DNA from: Pseudomonas sp. KU43P
GTDB taxonomy: Bacteria > Pseudomonadota > Gammaproteobacteria > Pseudomonadales > Pseudomonadaceae
DNA length: 64,000 nucleotides
NCBI RefSeq assembly: GCF_033095865.1
Contig: NZ_AP019365.1
Location: 1,895,501 to 1,959,500, forward strand
Reading direction: 5' to 3'
The position numbers and the translations under genes are program-made. This document shows, one piece after another, positions 33,622 through 46,174 of the stretch (its first letter is position 1; each line of letters starts with the position of its first letter). Below the pieces are notes generated by a model that saw nothing but the letters and a program-made list of their open reading frames with translations, searched no databases and had not been told where the DNA came from.

Positions 33622-34068
33622 ATGAAACTGTTGCGTAGCGTTGCCCTGATCGTTTGCCTTGCGCTGTTGTGCCTGCCTGCCGGTATGGCCCAGGCTGCGC
33701 AACCTGCCGCCCAGGAGCAGGGCAAGGTGGCTCGGCACCCTGCCAAGTCTCCCGCCAAGCAGCCCGCCAAGCCTGTCAAGAAAAAGGCCAAGCCGGTCAG
33801 CAAGGCGGTGCGTCAGCCACTGCCCAAGGCCAGGCTGGACTTGAGCCTTCCGGTCGATATGGTCAATGAGCTCGAGCCCAATGTCGGCAACTCAACTACC
33901 CGACGCAAACCTTTGCTGCCCGCCATGTTCACGGAAAAGCCGCAAACCGACGACAGCCCGTTCCAGCTCAATGGTCGCTTGATCAGCAATGAAATGCAGC
34001 TGCAGTTGCGTAACGACAGCCGGCGTGATGTGGAGGGTGCTGCCATCGAATTCGAGTTCCGCCAATAG
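33622..34068 (+). CDS. Exported Lys/Ala/Pro-rich hypothetical protein
   Basis: A 148-residue protein with a signal peptide (about 1-25, ending AQAA). A low-complexity segment rich in Lys, Pro and Ala (about residues 35-70) follows, then a short beta-type C-terminus (FQLNGRLISNEMQLQLRND). The basic region resembles those of nucleic-acid or wall-binding proteins, but no family was recognised. It stands alone 64 bp after the MocR gene. Confidence 0.75.
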   Translation: MKLLRSVALIVCLALLCLPAGMAQAAQPAAQEQGKVARHPAKSPAKQPAKPVKKKAKPVSKAVRQPLPKARLDLSLPVDMVNELEPNVGNSTTRRKPLLPAMFTEKPQTDDSPFQLNGRLISNEMQLQLRNDSRRDVEGAAIEFEFRQ

Positions 34069-34189
34069 GTATGGCGAACTGACTGCCGGGTCACGGCAGA
34101 TTTCATCGGGCCAGTAATTTCAAACATGTGTTTGAGCGGTTACTATCCAGGGACGTTCGTCCCGTTTTGCTCCAGGGAGTCCTGTTTCC

Positions 34190-34444
34190 ATGAAGTGTCG
34201 CGAGGGTTGCGGTGCCTGTTGCATCGCCCCATCCATCAGCTCGGCGATGCCGCGCATGCCCGAGGGCAAGCCGGCCGGCGAACGCTGCCTGCACCTGACT
34301 GTCGACAACCTTTGCGACTTGTTCGGCAAGCCTGAGCGCCCGGCGGTATGTGGGGGGTTCAAGGCGGATGTCGAGGTGTGCGGCAATGACCGTGAGGAAG
34401 CGATCAGGATACTGGGCTGGTGGGAGCAGATGACGGCGGCGTGA
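34190..34444 (+). CDS. YkgJ-type cysteine-cluster protein
   Basis: An 84-residue protein with the conserved CREGCGACC at the start, then CLHL, NLCDLF and RPAVCGGF, giving eight or more cysteines typical of the YkgJ (CxxCxxCC) family thought to bind zinc or an iron-sulfur cluster. It is short for the family but complete. GGGAG lies about 11 bases before the ATG. Function unknown. Confidence 0.85.
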   Translation: MKCREGCGACCIAPSISSAMPRMPEGKPAGERCLHLTVDNLCDLFGKPERPAVCGGFKADVEVCGNDREEAIRILGWWEQMTAA

Positions 34445-34475
34445 CAAGGCTGGGTCTTCGACAACAAGGATAAAG

Positions 34476-35090
34476 ATGATGAGATCGTTCAAGCGTATTG
34501 CACTGCTGTGTGGCATGGGTGTTCTGCTGGCGCCGGCCGCCTGGGCGGAAAACTGGCAAGTGGCCAAGGACGAGGAGGGGATCAAGGTCTCCCTCAGTGA
34601 AGTGGCGGGGTCCAAGTACAAGGCCTACCAGGGTGTGGCCCTGATCAAGGCGCCCTTGGCCAAGGTGAAGGCGCTGCAGGAGGATGTGGCTGGGGCATGT
34701 GCATGGATACATGAGTGCAAATCCCAGAAGTTGCTCAAGCACGAGGGCGACCAGAGCTGGACCTATACCCAATTCAATACCCCGTGGCCGGTAACGCCGC
34801 GGGATTCGGTGCTGCATATCACCACGGTCGAGGGTGCTGATGGCAGCCTGACCCGTAATCTGAAAGAAGAGCCTACCTATCTGCCGGAAGAGAAAGGTTT
34901 TGTGCGGGTGGCGAAAGTCGAAGGCTTCTGGAAGTTGGTGCCCAAGGGAGCCGACATGACGGAAGTCACCTATCAGGTGCACACCGAGCCAGGTGGCAGC
35001 GTGCCGGCGATGGTCGCCAACAAGTTCGTGGTGGACGCGCCGTTCAATACCCTGAAGGGGTTGCGCGAACGGGCTGAAAAGAACAACTGA
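34476..35090 (+). CDS. Exported START-domain protein
   Basis: A 204-residue protein with a signal peptide (cleavage after PAAWA, about residue 25) and a START/Bet v1-like fold, seen in WQVAKDEEGIKV, YTQFNTPWPVTPRDSV and the long C-terminal helix. Such periplasmic domains bind lipids or other hydrophobic ligands. It starts 31 bp after the YkgJ-type gene and is followed by REPs and the gltA terminator. Confidence 0.82.
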   Translation: MMRSFKRIALLCGMGVLLAPAAWAENWQVAKDEEGIKVSLSEVAGSKYKAYQGVALIKAPLAKVKALQEDVAGACAWIHECKSQKLLKHEGDQSWTYTQFNTPWPVTPRDSVLHITTVEGADGSLTRNLKEEPTYLPEEKGFVRVAKVEGFWKLVPKGADMTEVTYQVHTEPGGSVPAMVANKFVVDAPFNTLKGLRERAEKNN

Positions 35091-35100
35091 GGTCTGAACT

Positions 35101-35180
35101 GGCCCTATCGCCGGCAAGCCGGCTCCCACGTTTAGCATTGTGGGTTACCTGTGGGAGCCGGCTTGCCGGCGATAGGGCGG
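35101..35180. repeat. Inverted REP pair
   Basis: GGCCCTATCGCCGGCAAGCC and its near-perfect reverse complement 20 bp apart, between the START-domain gene and gltA, which are convergent. Confidence 0.88.
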
Positions 35181-35198
35181 ATACAGGCACACAGCAAC

Positions 35199-35227
35199 AA
35201 AAAAGGCTGCCCGAGGGCAGCCTTTTT
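35199..35227 (-). terminator. Bidirectional terminator of gltA
   Basis: Stem AAAAAGGCTGCC / GGCAGCCTTTTT with a short loop, with T-runs on both strands. It lies 19 bp after the gltA stop and also faces the START-domain gene. Confidence 0.9.
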
Positions 35228-35245
35228 GCGTTCGGCTCAGGGAGC

Positions 35246-36535
35246 TTACTTGCGGTCTTTCAGTTCAACGATGTCGCGCTGCAGCTCACCGGTGTACAAC
35301 TGGCGCGGACGGCCGATCTTGTACGGGCTGGAGAGCATTTCCTTCCAGTGCGAGATCCAGCCCACGGTACGGGCCAGGGCGAAGATCACGGTGAACATGC
35401 TGGTTGGAATGCCGATCGCCTTGAGGATGATCCCCGAGTAGAAGTCGACGTTCGGGTACAGCGAGCGCTCGATGAAGTAAGGATCGGTCAGGGCGATCTC
35501 TTCCAGGCGCATGGCCAGTTCGAGCTGCGGGTCGTTTTTGATGCCCAGCTCGCCGAGCACTTCGTCGCAGGTCTTCTTCATCACGGTGGCGCGCGGGTCG
35601 CGGTTCTTGTACACGCGGTGACCGAAGCCCATCAGCTTGAACGGGTCGTTCTTGTCCTTGGCCTTGGCGATGTACTTGTCGATGTTCGAGACATCGCCAA
35701 TTTCATCGAGCATGGTCAGTACGGCTTCGTTCGCACCGCCGTGGGCAGGGCCCCACAGTGCGGCGATACCGGCGGCGATACAGGCGAACGGGTTGGCACC
35801 CGAGGAGCCGGCCAGGCGCACGGTGGAAGTGGAGGCGTTCTGCTCATGGTCGGCGTGGAGGATGAAGATCCGGTCCATTGCCTTGGCCAGTACCGGGCTG
35901 ATCGGTTTGATCTCGCACGGGGTGTTGAACATCATGTGCAGGAAGTTTTCCGCGTACGACAGGTCGTTGCGCGGGTACATCATCGGCTGGCCCATGGAGT
36001 ACTTGTAAACCATCGCGGCCAGGGTCGGCATCTTGGCGACCAGGCGCACCGCGGAAATTTCGCGGTGTTGCGGGTTATTGATATCCAGGGAGTCGTGGTA
36101 GAACGCCGACAGGGCGCCGACCACGCCGCACATCACCGCCATCGGGTGAGCGTCGCGGCGGAAACCGTTGAAGAACGACTTCAGCTGCTCGTGAACCATG
36201 GTGTGGTTCTTCACGGTGCTGACGAACTGAGCCTTCTGCTCGGCATTGGGCAGTTCGCCGTTGAGCAGCAGGTAGCAGGTTTCCAGGTAGTCCGATTGCT
36301 CGGCGAGCTGTTCGATGGGGTAGCCGCGGTGCAGCAGTACGCCCTTGTCGCCGTCAATGTAGGTGATCTTCGACTCGCACGAGGCAGTCGCCATGAAACC
36401 AGGGTCGAAGGTGAAGTGACCAGTGGCCCCCAACCCGCGGACGTCGATTACATCAGGACCAACGGTGCCGGTTAAAATGGGCAGCTCGACGGGGGCAGCG
36501 CCCTCGATGACCAACTGCGCTTTTTTGTCAGCCAT
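35246..36535 (-). CDS. gltA: Citrate synthase
   Basis: A 429-residue type II citrate synthase that condenses acetyl-CoA and oxaloacetate to open the TCA cycle. Active-site residues are visible: His in [11 protein letters not shown], His in [14 protein letters not shown] and Asp in [10 protein letters not shown]. The N-terminal beta-domain typical of Gram-negative enzymes is present. AGGAGG lies just before the ATG. It is divergent from the sdh-suc operon and has its own sigma70-like promoter. Confidence 0.97.
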   Translation of the reverse strand: MADKKAQLVIEGAAPVELPILTGTVGPDVIDVRGLGATGHFTFDPGFMATASCESKITYIDGDKGVLLHRGYPIEQLAEQSDYLETCYLLLNGELPNAEQKAQFVSTVKNHTMVHEQLKSFFNGFRRDAHPMAVMCGVVGALSAFYHDSLDINNPQHREISAVRLVAKMPTLAAMVYKYSMGQPMMYPRNDLSYAENFLHMMFNTPCEIKPISPVLAKAMDRIFILHADHEQNASTSTVRLAGSSGANPFACIAAGIAALWGPAHGGANEAVLTMLDEIGDVSNIDKYIAKAKDKNDPFKLMGFGHRVYKNRDPRATVMKKTCDEVLGELGIKNDPQLELAMRLEEIALTDPYFIERSLYPNVDFYSGIILKAIGIPTSMFTVIFALARTVGWISHWKEMLSSPYKIGRPRQLYTGELQRDIVELKDRK

Positions 36536-36593
36536 GTGGCCTCCTATTAATGCTTGAAATCATCAGACAGACCCCCCACGCAGGGCCCGCACC

Positions 36594-36621
36594 ACTATAG
36601 AGAAGTAAATTCGAATGTCAA
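36594..36621 (-). promoter_or_regulatory. Predicted sigma70 promoter of gltA
   Basis: Minus-strand TTGACA, 16 bp, TATAGT, a near-consensus pair about 60 bp before the gltA start. Confidence 0.65.
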
Positions 36622-36735
36622 TTTGCCTAAAGGCTGCTTGAAAGCGGGCTGCAGGCCTGATTTTTCACGAAATTCTCGCCCATTTACGCCTTTTGCTCGC
36701 TAAAGGCAATGCGCTATTTGGGCTACCCCCTCACG

Positions 36736-36764
36736 TTGTCATAAGCAGCCTAACTGTCTATACT
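36736..36764 (+). promoter_or_regulatory. Predicted sigma70 promoter of the sdh operon
   Basis: TTGTCA, 17 bp, TATACT, about 125 bp before sdhC. The 352-bp gap 36536-36887 contains this and the gltA promoter; nothing else was recognised. Confidence 0.6.
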
Positions 36765-36887
36765 CGGCACCCGACTCCCAGGGGCTTGCAAGCCCGAACT
36801 GCTGGGGGTCGCCGTTCCCTGGGTGGTGGGTACCTGACCAGTACACTTACCAACAACTTTGCCCTGATTCGCTAGGGGCTCTTCAGT

Positions 36888-37274
36888 GTGAAAAAAGCCG
36901 TGAAAAGCCAACGACCTGTAAACCTAGACCTAAGGACCATCAAGCTTCCTGTCACTGCGTACACGTCCATCCTGCACCGTATCTCCGGCGTCATCCTGTT
37001 CCTCGGCCTTGCCATCATGCTTTATGCACTGGGCAAGTCGCTGGGCTCCGAGGAAGGCTTCGGCGAGGTGAAGGCGTGTCTGACCAGCCCGCTGGCCAAG
37101 TTCGTGACCTGGGGCCTGCTGTCCGCCCTGCTTTATCACCTCGTGGCAGGTGTACGCCACCTGATCATGGACATGGGCATCGGTGAGACGCTGGAAGGCG
37201 GCAAGCTGGGCTCGAAAATCGTGATTGTCATCTCCGTGGTGCTGATCGTTCTGGTGGGAGTTTGGGTATGGTAA
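36888..37274 (+). CDS. sdhC: Succinate dehydrogenase cytochrome b556 subunit
   Basis: A 128-residue membrane subunit with three helices. It starts at GTG (VKKAVKSQ). Family motifs are SILHRISGVILF and the haem-ligand region LYHLVAGVRHLIMD. With SdhD it anchors SdhAB and binds quinone and haem b. Its stop overlaps the sdhD start by seven bases. Confidence 0.95.
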   Translation: MKKAVKSQRPVNLDLRTIKLPVTAYTSILHRISGVILFLGLAIMLYALGKSLGSEEGFGEVKACLTSPLAKFVTWGLLSALLYHLVAGVRHLIMDMGIGETLEGGKLGSKIVIVISVVLIVLVGVWVW

Positions 37275-37636
37275 CCAATGTCACGAACCTGTCGCGTTCG
37301 GGCCTCTATGACTGGATGGCGCAGCGCGTATCGGCGGTCGTTCTCGCGGCTTACTTCATCTTCCTGATCGGCTACGTGGTCGCCCACCCAGGCATCGACT
37401 ACACCCAGTGGCACGGTCTGTTCTCCAACAACGCGATGCGGATCTTCAGTCTGCTGGCCCTCGTTGCCCTGGGCGCTCACGCCTGGGTCGGCATGTGGAC
37501 CATCGCCACCGACTACCTGACGCCGATGTCGTTCGGCAAGTCGGCGACTGCGATTCGTTTCCTGTTCCAGGCGGTATGCGGCGTTGCAATGTTCGCTTAC
37601 TTCGTCTGGGGTGTGCAGATTCTCTGGGGTATCTGA
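37268..37636 (+). CDS. sdhD: Succinate dehydrogenase membrane anchor subunit
   Basis: A 122-residue protein with three membrane helices; LSRSGLYDWMAQRVSAV is the conserved N-terminal family region and ALGAHAWVGMWTIATDY holds the expected haem-ligand histidine. The ATG at 37268 has GGGAG seven bases before it; a TTG six bases further upstream is less likely. sdhA starts 3 bp after its stop. Confidence 0.94.
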   Translation: MVTNVTNLSRSGLYDWMAQRVSAVVLAAYFIFLIGYVVAHPGIDYTQWHGLFSNNAMRIFSLLALVALGAHAWVGMWTIATDYLTPMSFGKSATAIRFLFQAVCGVAMFAYFVWGVQILWGI

Positions 37637-37639
37637 TCC

Positions 37640-39412
37640 ATGGCTAGCATTCCTACTATTTCCTTCGACGCCATCATCATTGGTGGCGGCGGCGCCGGCA
37701 TGCGCGCAGCGCTGCAGCTGGCTCAGGGTGGTCACAAGACTGCCGTGGTCACCAAGGTCTTCCCGACCCGTTCGCACACTGTATCCGCCCAGGGCGGCAT
37801 CACCTGCGCCATCGCTTCGGCCGACCCGAACGACGACTGGCGCTGGCACATGTACGATACCGTCAAGGGTTCCGACTACATCGGTGACCAGGACGCTATC
37901 GAATACATGTGTCAGGAAGGCCCGGCTGCGGTCTTCGAGCTGGACCACATGGGCCTGCCGTTCTCGCGTACCGAAACCGGCCGTATCTACCAGCGTCCGT
38001 TCGGTGGCCAGTCCAAGGACTTCGGCAAGGGTGGCCAGGCTGCCCGTACCTGCGCCGCTTCCGACCGTACCGGCCACGCGCTGCTGCACACCCTGTATCA
38101 GGGCAACTTGAAAGCCGGCACCACCTTCCTCAATGAGTACTACGCAGTCGACCTGGTAAAGAACCAGGAAGGCGCCTTCGTCGGTGTGATCGCGATCTGC
38201 ATCGAAACCGGCGAAACCATGTACATCAAGTCGAAGGCCACTGTTCTGGCCACTGGCGGTGCGGGCCGTATCTACGCCTCGACCACCAACGCCCTGATCA
38301 ACACCGGTGACGGTATCGGCATGGCCCTGCGTGCAGGTGTACCGGTGCAGGACATCGAGATGTGGCAGTTCCACCCGACCGGTATCGCCGGCGCCGGTGT
38401 ACTGGTGACCGAAGGTTGCCGCGGTGAAGGTGGCTACCTGATCAACGCCCACGGCGAGCGCTTCATGGAGCGTTACGCGCCAAACGCGAAAGACCTGGCC
38501 GGCCGCGACGTAGTCGCCCGTTCCATGGTCAAGGAAATCATCGCCGGCAACGGCGTGGGCCCGAACAAGGACCACGTACTGCTGAAGCTGGACCACCTGG
38601 GCGAGGAAGTGCTGCACAGCCGCCTGCCAGGTATCTGCGAACTGTCCAAGACCTTCGCCCACGTCGACCCGGTTGTCGCGCCGGTGCCGGTCGTTCCAAC
38701 CTGCCACTACATGATGGGCGGCGTTGCCACCAACATCCATGGCCAGGCCATCACCATGGACGAAGAAGGCAAGGATCACATCATTCCTGGCCTGTTCGCC
38801 GTAGGTGAAGTGGCGTGCGTATCGGTTCACGGTGCCAACCGTCTGGGCGGCAACTCGCTGCTCGACCTGGTGGTGTTCGGCCGTGCTGCCGGCCTGCACC
38901 TGGAGAAGGCGCTGAGCGATGGCATCGAGCATCTCGACGCCAGCGACACCGATATCGATGTTGCCCTGAGCCGCCTGAACAAGCTCAACGAGCGTTCCAC
39001 TGGCGAAGACGTTGCCAGCCTCAAGCGCGAGCTGCAGAGCTGCATGCAGAACTACTTCGGTGTATTCCGTACCGGTGAATACATGCTGAAGGGTATCGAG
39101 CAGCTGGCTGGCCTGCGCGAGCGTATCGCCAACGTCAAGATCAACGACAAGTCCCAGGCCTTCAACACCGCGCGTATCGAAGCGCTGGAGCTGCAGAACC
39201 TGCTGGAAGTTGCCGAAGCGACCGCCATTGCGGCCGAAGCCCGTAAAGAGTCCCGCGGCGCTCACGCCCGTGAAGACTTCGAAGACCGTGACGACGAGAA
39301 CTGGCTGTGCCACACCCTGTACTACCCGGGTGAGAAGCGCGTTGCCAAGCGTGGCGTCAACTTTGCGCCGAAGACTGTTCCAGCCTTCGAACCAAAAGTC
39401 CGGACTTACTAA
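37640..39412 (+). CDS. sdhA: Succinate dehydrogenase flavoprotein subunit
   Basis: A 590-residue subunit that oxidises succinate to fumarate. The FAD fold starts with [14 protein letters not shown]; the covalent FAD histidine lies in [12 protein letters not shown]. Substrate-binding residues are in HPTGIAGAG and PTCHYMMGG, and the catalytic arginine region in [10 protein letters not shown]. Full length. Confidence 0.97.
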   Translation: MASIPTISFDAIIIGGGGAGMRAALQLAQGGHKTAVVTKVFPTRSHTVSAQGGITCAIASADPNDDWRWHMYDTVKGSDYIGDQDAIEYMCQEGPAAVFELDHMGLPFSRTETGRIYQRPFGGQSKDFGKGGQAARTCAASDRTGHALLHTLYQGNLKAGTTFLNEYYAVDLVKNQEGAFVGVIAICIETGETMYIKSKATVLATGGAGRIYASTTNALINTGDGIGMALRAGVPVQDIEMWQFHPTGIAGAGVLVTEGCRGEGGYLINAHGERFMERYAPNAKDLAGRDVVARSMVKEIIAGNGVGPNKDHVLLKLDHLGEEVLHSRLPGICELSKTFAHVDPVVAPVPVVPTCHYMMGGVATNIHGQAITMDEEGKDHIIPGLFAVGEVACVSVHGANRLGGNSLLDLVVFGRAAGLHLEKALSDGIEHLDASDTDIDVALSRLNKLNERSTGEDVASLKRELQSCMQNYFGVFRTGEYMLKGIEQLAGLRERIANVKINDKSQAFNTARIEALELQNLLEVAEATAIAAEARKESRGAHAREDFEDRDDENWLCHTLYYPGEKRVAKRGVNFAPKTVPAFEPKVRTY

Positions 39413-39423
39413 GGGTGGCTGCT

Positions 39424-40128
39424 ATGTTGAAAGTCGAAGTTTATCGTTACAACCCGGACACCGACTCGGCGCCCAAGATGGAGTCGTTCGACGTCGATAC
39501 CGGCGGCAAGGACCTGATGGTTCTGGATGTGTTGGCGCTGATCAAGGAAAAGGACGAGGGCTTCTCGTACCGTCGCTCCTGCCGTGAAGGCGTTTGCGGT
39601 TCCGATGGCATGAACATGAACGGCAAGAACGGCCTGGCCTGCATCACCCCGCTGTCGGGCGTGGTCAAGGGCAACAAGCTGGTATTGCGCCCGCTGCCGG
39701 GCCTGCCGGTCATTCGTGACCTGGTCGTCGACATGAGCATCTTCTACAAGCAGTACGAGAAGGTGAAGCCATTCCTGCAGAACGATACGCCGGCTCCGGC
39801 TATCGAGCGTCTGCAGTCGCCGGAAGATCGCGACAAGCTGGACGGCCTGTACGAGTGCATCCTGTGCGCCTGCTGCTCGACCTCCTGCCCGTCGTTCTGG
39901 TGGAACCCGGACAAGTTCCTGGGCCCCGCTGCCCTGCTGCAGGCCTATCGCTTCCTGGCCGACAGCCGTGACACCAAGACCCAGGAGCGCCTGGCGTCCC
40001 TGGACGACCCGTTCAGCGTATTCCGCTGCCGCGGGATCATGAACTGCGTGAACGTTTGCCCGAAGGGTCTGAACCCGACCAAGGCAATCGGCCACGTACG
40101 TAACATGCTGCTGCAAAGCGGCACCTGA
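39424..40128 (+). CDS. sdhB: Succinate dehydrogenase iron-sulfur subunit
   Basis: A 234-residue subunit. Cysteines for the 2Fe-2S (SCREGVCGSDGMNMNG), 4Fe-4S (CILCACCSTSCP) and 3Fe-4S (CRGIMNCVNVCPKG) clusters are all present. The ATG at 39424 gives the usual N-terminus and length; a GTG nine bases upstream is possible. The 246-bp gap after it (40129-40374) separates sdh from sucA and shows no gene or clear terminator. Confidence 0.96.
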   Translation: MLKVEVYRYNPDTDSAPKMESFDVDTGGKDLMVLDVLALIKEKDEGFSYRRSCREGVCGSDGMNMNGKNGLACITPLSGVVKGNKLVLRPLPGLPVIRDLVVDMSIFYKQYEKVKPFLQNDTPAPAIERLQSPEDRDKLDGLYECILCACCSTSCPSFWWNPDKFLGPAALLQAYRFLADSRDTKTQERLASLDDPFSVFRCRGIMNCVNVCPKGLNPTKAIGHVRNMLLQSGT

Positions 40129-40374
40129 TTCAAAGCGTTGTAACTGCAGTAAGCCGAGGTGCGGGTGGTGAGCCCGCACTGAGGTAAAACCTGAGCAAGG
40201 GCCTACAAAGCCCGCGCTCGATACCTATGAAGATATGAGACCAGCAGGGGCTTTCCGGGCTGGTACCCGGAAAATCAGCAGGATCCAAGTGGCGTGGTTC
40301 AGTCGCTGTGTTCGGACTTTTCCAGGTTTGCTGTGGCTCTCGCCGATCAGTCCCCTAACCGAGGGTGACCAAGC

Positions 40375-43206
40375 ATGCAAGAAAGCGTGATGCAGCGCAT
40401 GTGGGAAAGCGCCCACCTTTCAGGTGGTAACGCTGCATATGTGGAAGAGCTCTACGAGCTCTACCTGCACGACCCTAACGCTGTGCCAGAAGAGTGGCGC
40501 ACTTACTTCCAGAAGTTGCCTGCTGATGGCAGCACCGCTACCGATGTATCGCACTCGACGATCCGCGACCATTTCGTACTGCTGGCAAAGAACCAGCGCC
40601 GCGCCCAACCGGTATCCGCCGGGAGCGTGAGCACAGAACACGAGAAGAAGCAGGTTGAAGTTCTGCGACTGATCCAGGCCTATCGTATGCGCGGCCATCA
40701 GGCTGCCAAGCTCGACCCGTTGGGGTTGTGGCAGCGCCCTGCGCCCGTAGACCTGTCGATCAATCACTACGGCTTGACCAATGCCGATCTTGATACGACC
40801 TTCCGTGCCGGCGACCTGTTCATCGGCAAAGAGGAAGCGAGCCTACGCGACATCTTCGAGGCGCTCCAGAAGACATATTGTCGCACCATTGGTGCCGAGT
40901 TCACCCACATCACCGATTCCGAGCAGCGCAGCTGGTTCCAGCAGCGCCTGGAAAGCGTGCGCGGCCGTCCGGAGTTTTCCGCCGACGTGCAGGCCCACCT
41001 GCTCGAGCGCGTGACTGCCGGTGAAGGCCTTGAGAAGTACCTGGGCACCAAGTACCCGGGCACCAAGCGCTTCGGCCTGGAGGGTGGCGAAAGCCTGATC
41101 CCGATGCTGGACGAGATGATCCAGCGCTCCGGCTCCTACGGCACCAAGGAAGTCGTCATCGGCATGGCCCACCGCGGCCGTCTGAACGTGCTGGTGAATA
41201 CCTTCGGCAAGAACCCGCGCGAGCTGTTCGACGAGTTCGAAGGCAAGAAGATGAACGAGCTGGGCTCCGGTGACGTGAAGTATCACCAGGGCTTCTCCTC
41301 GAACGTGATGACGCCGGGTGGCGAAGTTCACCTGGCTATGGCGTTCAACCCGTCCCACCTGGAAATCGTCTCGCCAGTGGTGGAAGGTTCGGTGCGCGCC
41401 CGTCAGGACCGTCGCAACGACACCGTCGGTGACAAGGTTCTGCCGATCTCGATCCACGGCGACGCTGCATTCGCCGGCCAGGGCGTGGTCATGGAAACCT
41501 TCCAGATGTCGCAGACCCGCGGTTTCAAGACCGGCGGTACCGTGCACATCGTGATCAACAACCAGGTTGGTTTCACCATCAGCAACCCGCTGGACTCGCG
41601 TTCCACCGAGTACGCTACCGACGTCGCCAAGATGATCCAGGCGCCGATCCTGCACGTGAACGGTGACGATCCGGAAGCGGTGCTGTTCGTGACTCAGCTG
41701 GCCATCGATTACCGCATGCAGTTCAAGCGTGACGTGGTCATCGACCTGGTCTGCTACCGTCGCCGCGGCCACAACGAGGCCGACGAGCCGAACGGCACCC
41801 AGCCGCTGATGTACCAGCAGATCAGCAAGCAGCGCACCACCCGTGAGCTGTACGCCGAAGCGCTGATCCAGGCCGGTCGCATCGACGCCGAGCGTGCCCA
41901 GGCCAAGATCGACGAGTACCGCAACGCGCTGGACAACGGCCTGCACGTTGTGAAGAGCCTGGTCAAGGAGCCGAACCGCGAGCTGTTCGTCGACTGGCGT
42001 CCATACCTGGGTCATGCCTGGACCGCGCGCCACGACACCCGCTTCGACCTCAAGACCCTGCAGGAACTGTCGGCCAAGCTGCTGGAACTGCCAGAAGGCT
42101 TCGTCGTTCAGCGTCAGGTATCGAAGATCTACGAAGATCGCCAGAAGATGCAAGCCGGTGGCCTGCCGATCAACTGGGGTTATGCAGAGACCATGGCCTA
42201 CGCCACCCTGCAGTTCGAGGGTCACCCGATCCGCATGACCGGCCAGGACATCGGCCGTGGCACCTTCTCGCACCGCCATGCGGTGTTGCACAACCAGAAG
42301 GACGCCACCACCTACGTGCCGCTGCAGAACCTGTTCCCGGGCCAGCCGAAGTTCGAACTGTACGACTCCTTCCTGTCGGAAGAAGCGGTACTGGCCTTCG
42401 AATACGGCTACTCGACCACCACGCCGAACGCGCTGGTGATCTGGGAAGCCCAGTTCGGCGACTTCGCCAACGGTGCGCAAGTGGTGATCGACCAGTTCAT
42501 CACCAGCGGCGAGCACAAGTGGGGCCGTCTGTGCGGTCTGACCATGCTGCTGCCACACGGCTATGAAGGGCAGGGGCCGGAGCACTCCTCCGCGCGTCTG
42601 GAGCGTTACCTGCAGCTGTGCGCCGAGCACAATATCCAGGTCTGCGTACCGACCACCCCGGCACAGATCTACCACCTGCTGCGTCGTCAGGTCATCCGTC
42701 CGCTGCGCAAGCCGCTGATCGTCCTGACGCCGAAGTCGCTGCTGCGCCACAAGCTGGCCATCTCGACTCTGGAAGACCTGGCAGAAGGTTCGTTCCAGAC
42801 CGTGATCCCGGAAGTCGACGCAATCGACCCGGCAAAGGTCGAGCGCCTGGTCCTGTGCAGCGGCAAGGTCTACTACGACCTGCTGGAAAAACGCCGTGCC
42901 GAAGGCCGCGAAGACATCGCGATCCTGCGTATCGAGCAACTGTATCCGTTCCCTGAGGACGATCTGGTCGAAATCCTGGCGCAGTACACCAACCTCAAGC
43001 ATGCGGTCTGGTGTCAGGAAGAGCCGATGAACCAGGGCGCCTGGTACAGCAGCCAGCACCACATGCGCCGTATTCTGGGCCGCCACAACAAGGCACTGGT
43101 CCTCGAATACGCCGGCCGCGACGCGTCTGCCGCGCCAGCTTGTGGTTACGCTTCGAAGCACGCCGAACAGCAGGAAAAACTGCTGCAAGACGCCTTCACT
43201 GTCTAA
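40375..43206 (+). CDS. sucA: 2-oxoglutarate dehydrogenase E1 component
   Basis: A 943-residue thiamine-diphosphate enzyme that decarboxylates 2-oxoglutarate and passes the succinyl group to SucB. Motifs include the N-terminal SucB-binding segment (AAYVEELYELYLHDP), GMAHRGRLNVL, and the ThDP motif HVNGDDPEAV ending in RGHNEADEP. GAGGGTG precedes the ATG. First gene of sucAB-lpd. Confidence 0.97.
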   Translation: MQESVMQRMWESAHLSGGNAAYVEELYELYLHDPNAVPEEWRTYFQKLPADGSTATDVSHSTIRDHFVLLAKNQRRAQPVSAGSVSTEHEKKQVEVLRLIQAYRMRGHQAAKLDPLGLWQRPAPVDLSINHYGLTNADLDTTFRAGDLFIGKEEASLRDIFEALQKTYCRTIGAEFTHITDSEQRSWFQQRLESVRGRPEFSADVQAHLLERVTAGEGLEKYLGTKYPGTKRFGLEGGESLIPMLDEMIQRSGSYGTKEVVIGMAHRGRLNVLVNTFGKNPRELFDEFEGKKMNELGSGDVKYHQGFSSNVMTPGGEVHLAMAFNPSHLEIVSPVVEGSVRARQDRRNDTVGDKVLPISIHGDAAFAGQGVVMETFQMSQTRGFKTGGTVHIVINNQVGFTISNPLDSRSTEYATDVAKMIQAPILHVNGDDPEAVLFVTQLAIDYRMQFKRDVVIDLVCYRRRGHNEADEPNGTQPLMYQQISKQRTTRELYAEALIQAGRIDAERAQAKIDEYRNALDNGLHVVKSLVKEPNRELFVDWRPYLGHAWTARHDTRFDLKTLQELSAKLLELPEGFVVQRQVSKIYEDRQKMQAGGLPINWGYAETMAYATLQFEGHPIRMTGQDIGRGTFSHRHAVLHNQKDATTYVPLQNLFPGQPKFELYDSFLSEEAVLAFEYGYSTTTPNALVIWEAQFGDFANGAQVVIDQFITSGEHKWGRLCGLTMLLPHGYEGQGPEHSSARLERYLQLCAEHNIQVCVPTTPAQIYHLLRRQVIRPLRKPLIVLTPKSLLRHKLAISTLEDLAEGSFQTVIPEVDAIDPAKVERLVLCSGKVYYDLLEKRRAEGREDIAILRIEQLYPFPEDDLVEILAQYTNLKHAVWCQEEPMNQGAWYSSQHHMRRILGRHNKALVLEYAGRDASAAPACGYASKHAEQQEKLLQDAFTV

Positions 43207-43248
43207 CGCCTTCGCGCACCTGAAACCGAATTTAAGGAAACACTGATA

Positions 43249-44472
<1,224 letters not shown>

Positions 44473-44541
44473 CCCTCTGGCTGCGTACCGTTCGGCCCCT
44501 GCCTTCGAAAGAAGCGGGGCCGCGCGGTTCGCGGCTTGTAG

Positions 44542-46002
<1,461 letters not shown>

Positions 46003-46174
46003 TTATAAGAAACCACGGCGGGCTGCCCGTCGTGAGTCTTGCGTGCATGACTCACCGCGGAACGTCCGCCGGATCGAACTACACGGGAAAACCCGGGGTT
46101 AACGGTCACAGGTGGTGCGGCGCCAGCAATGGCGCAGCGCCGAAGCGCAGTACCTAACGAAGACGGTAAAAAGC

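Noticed and set aside
40129..40374. Possible small gene between sdhB and sucA
   Set aside because: No frame with a ribosome site and plausible composition was found; treated as leader and intergenic sequence.
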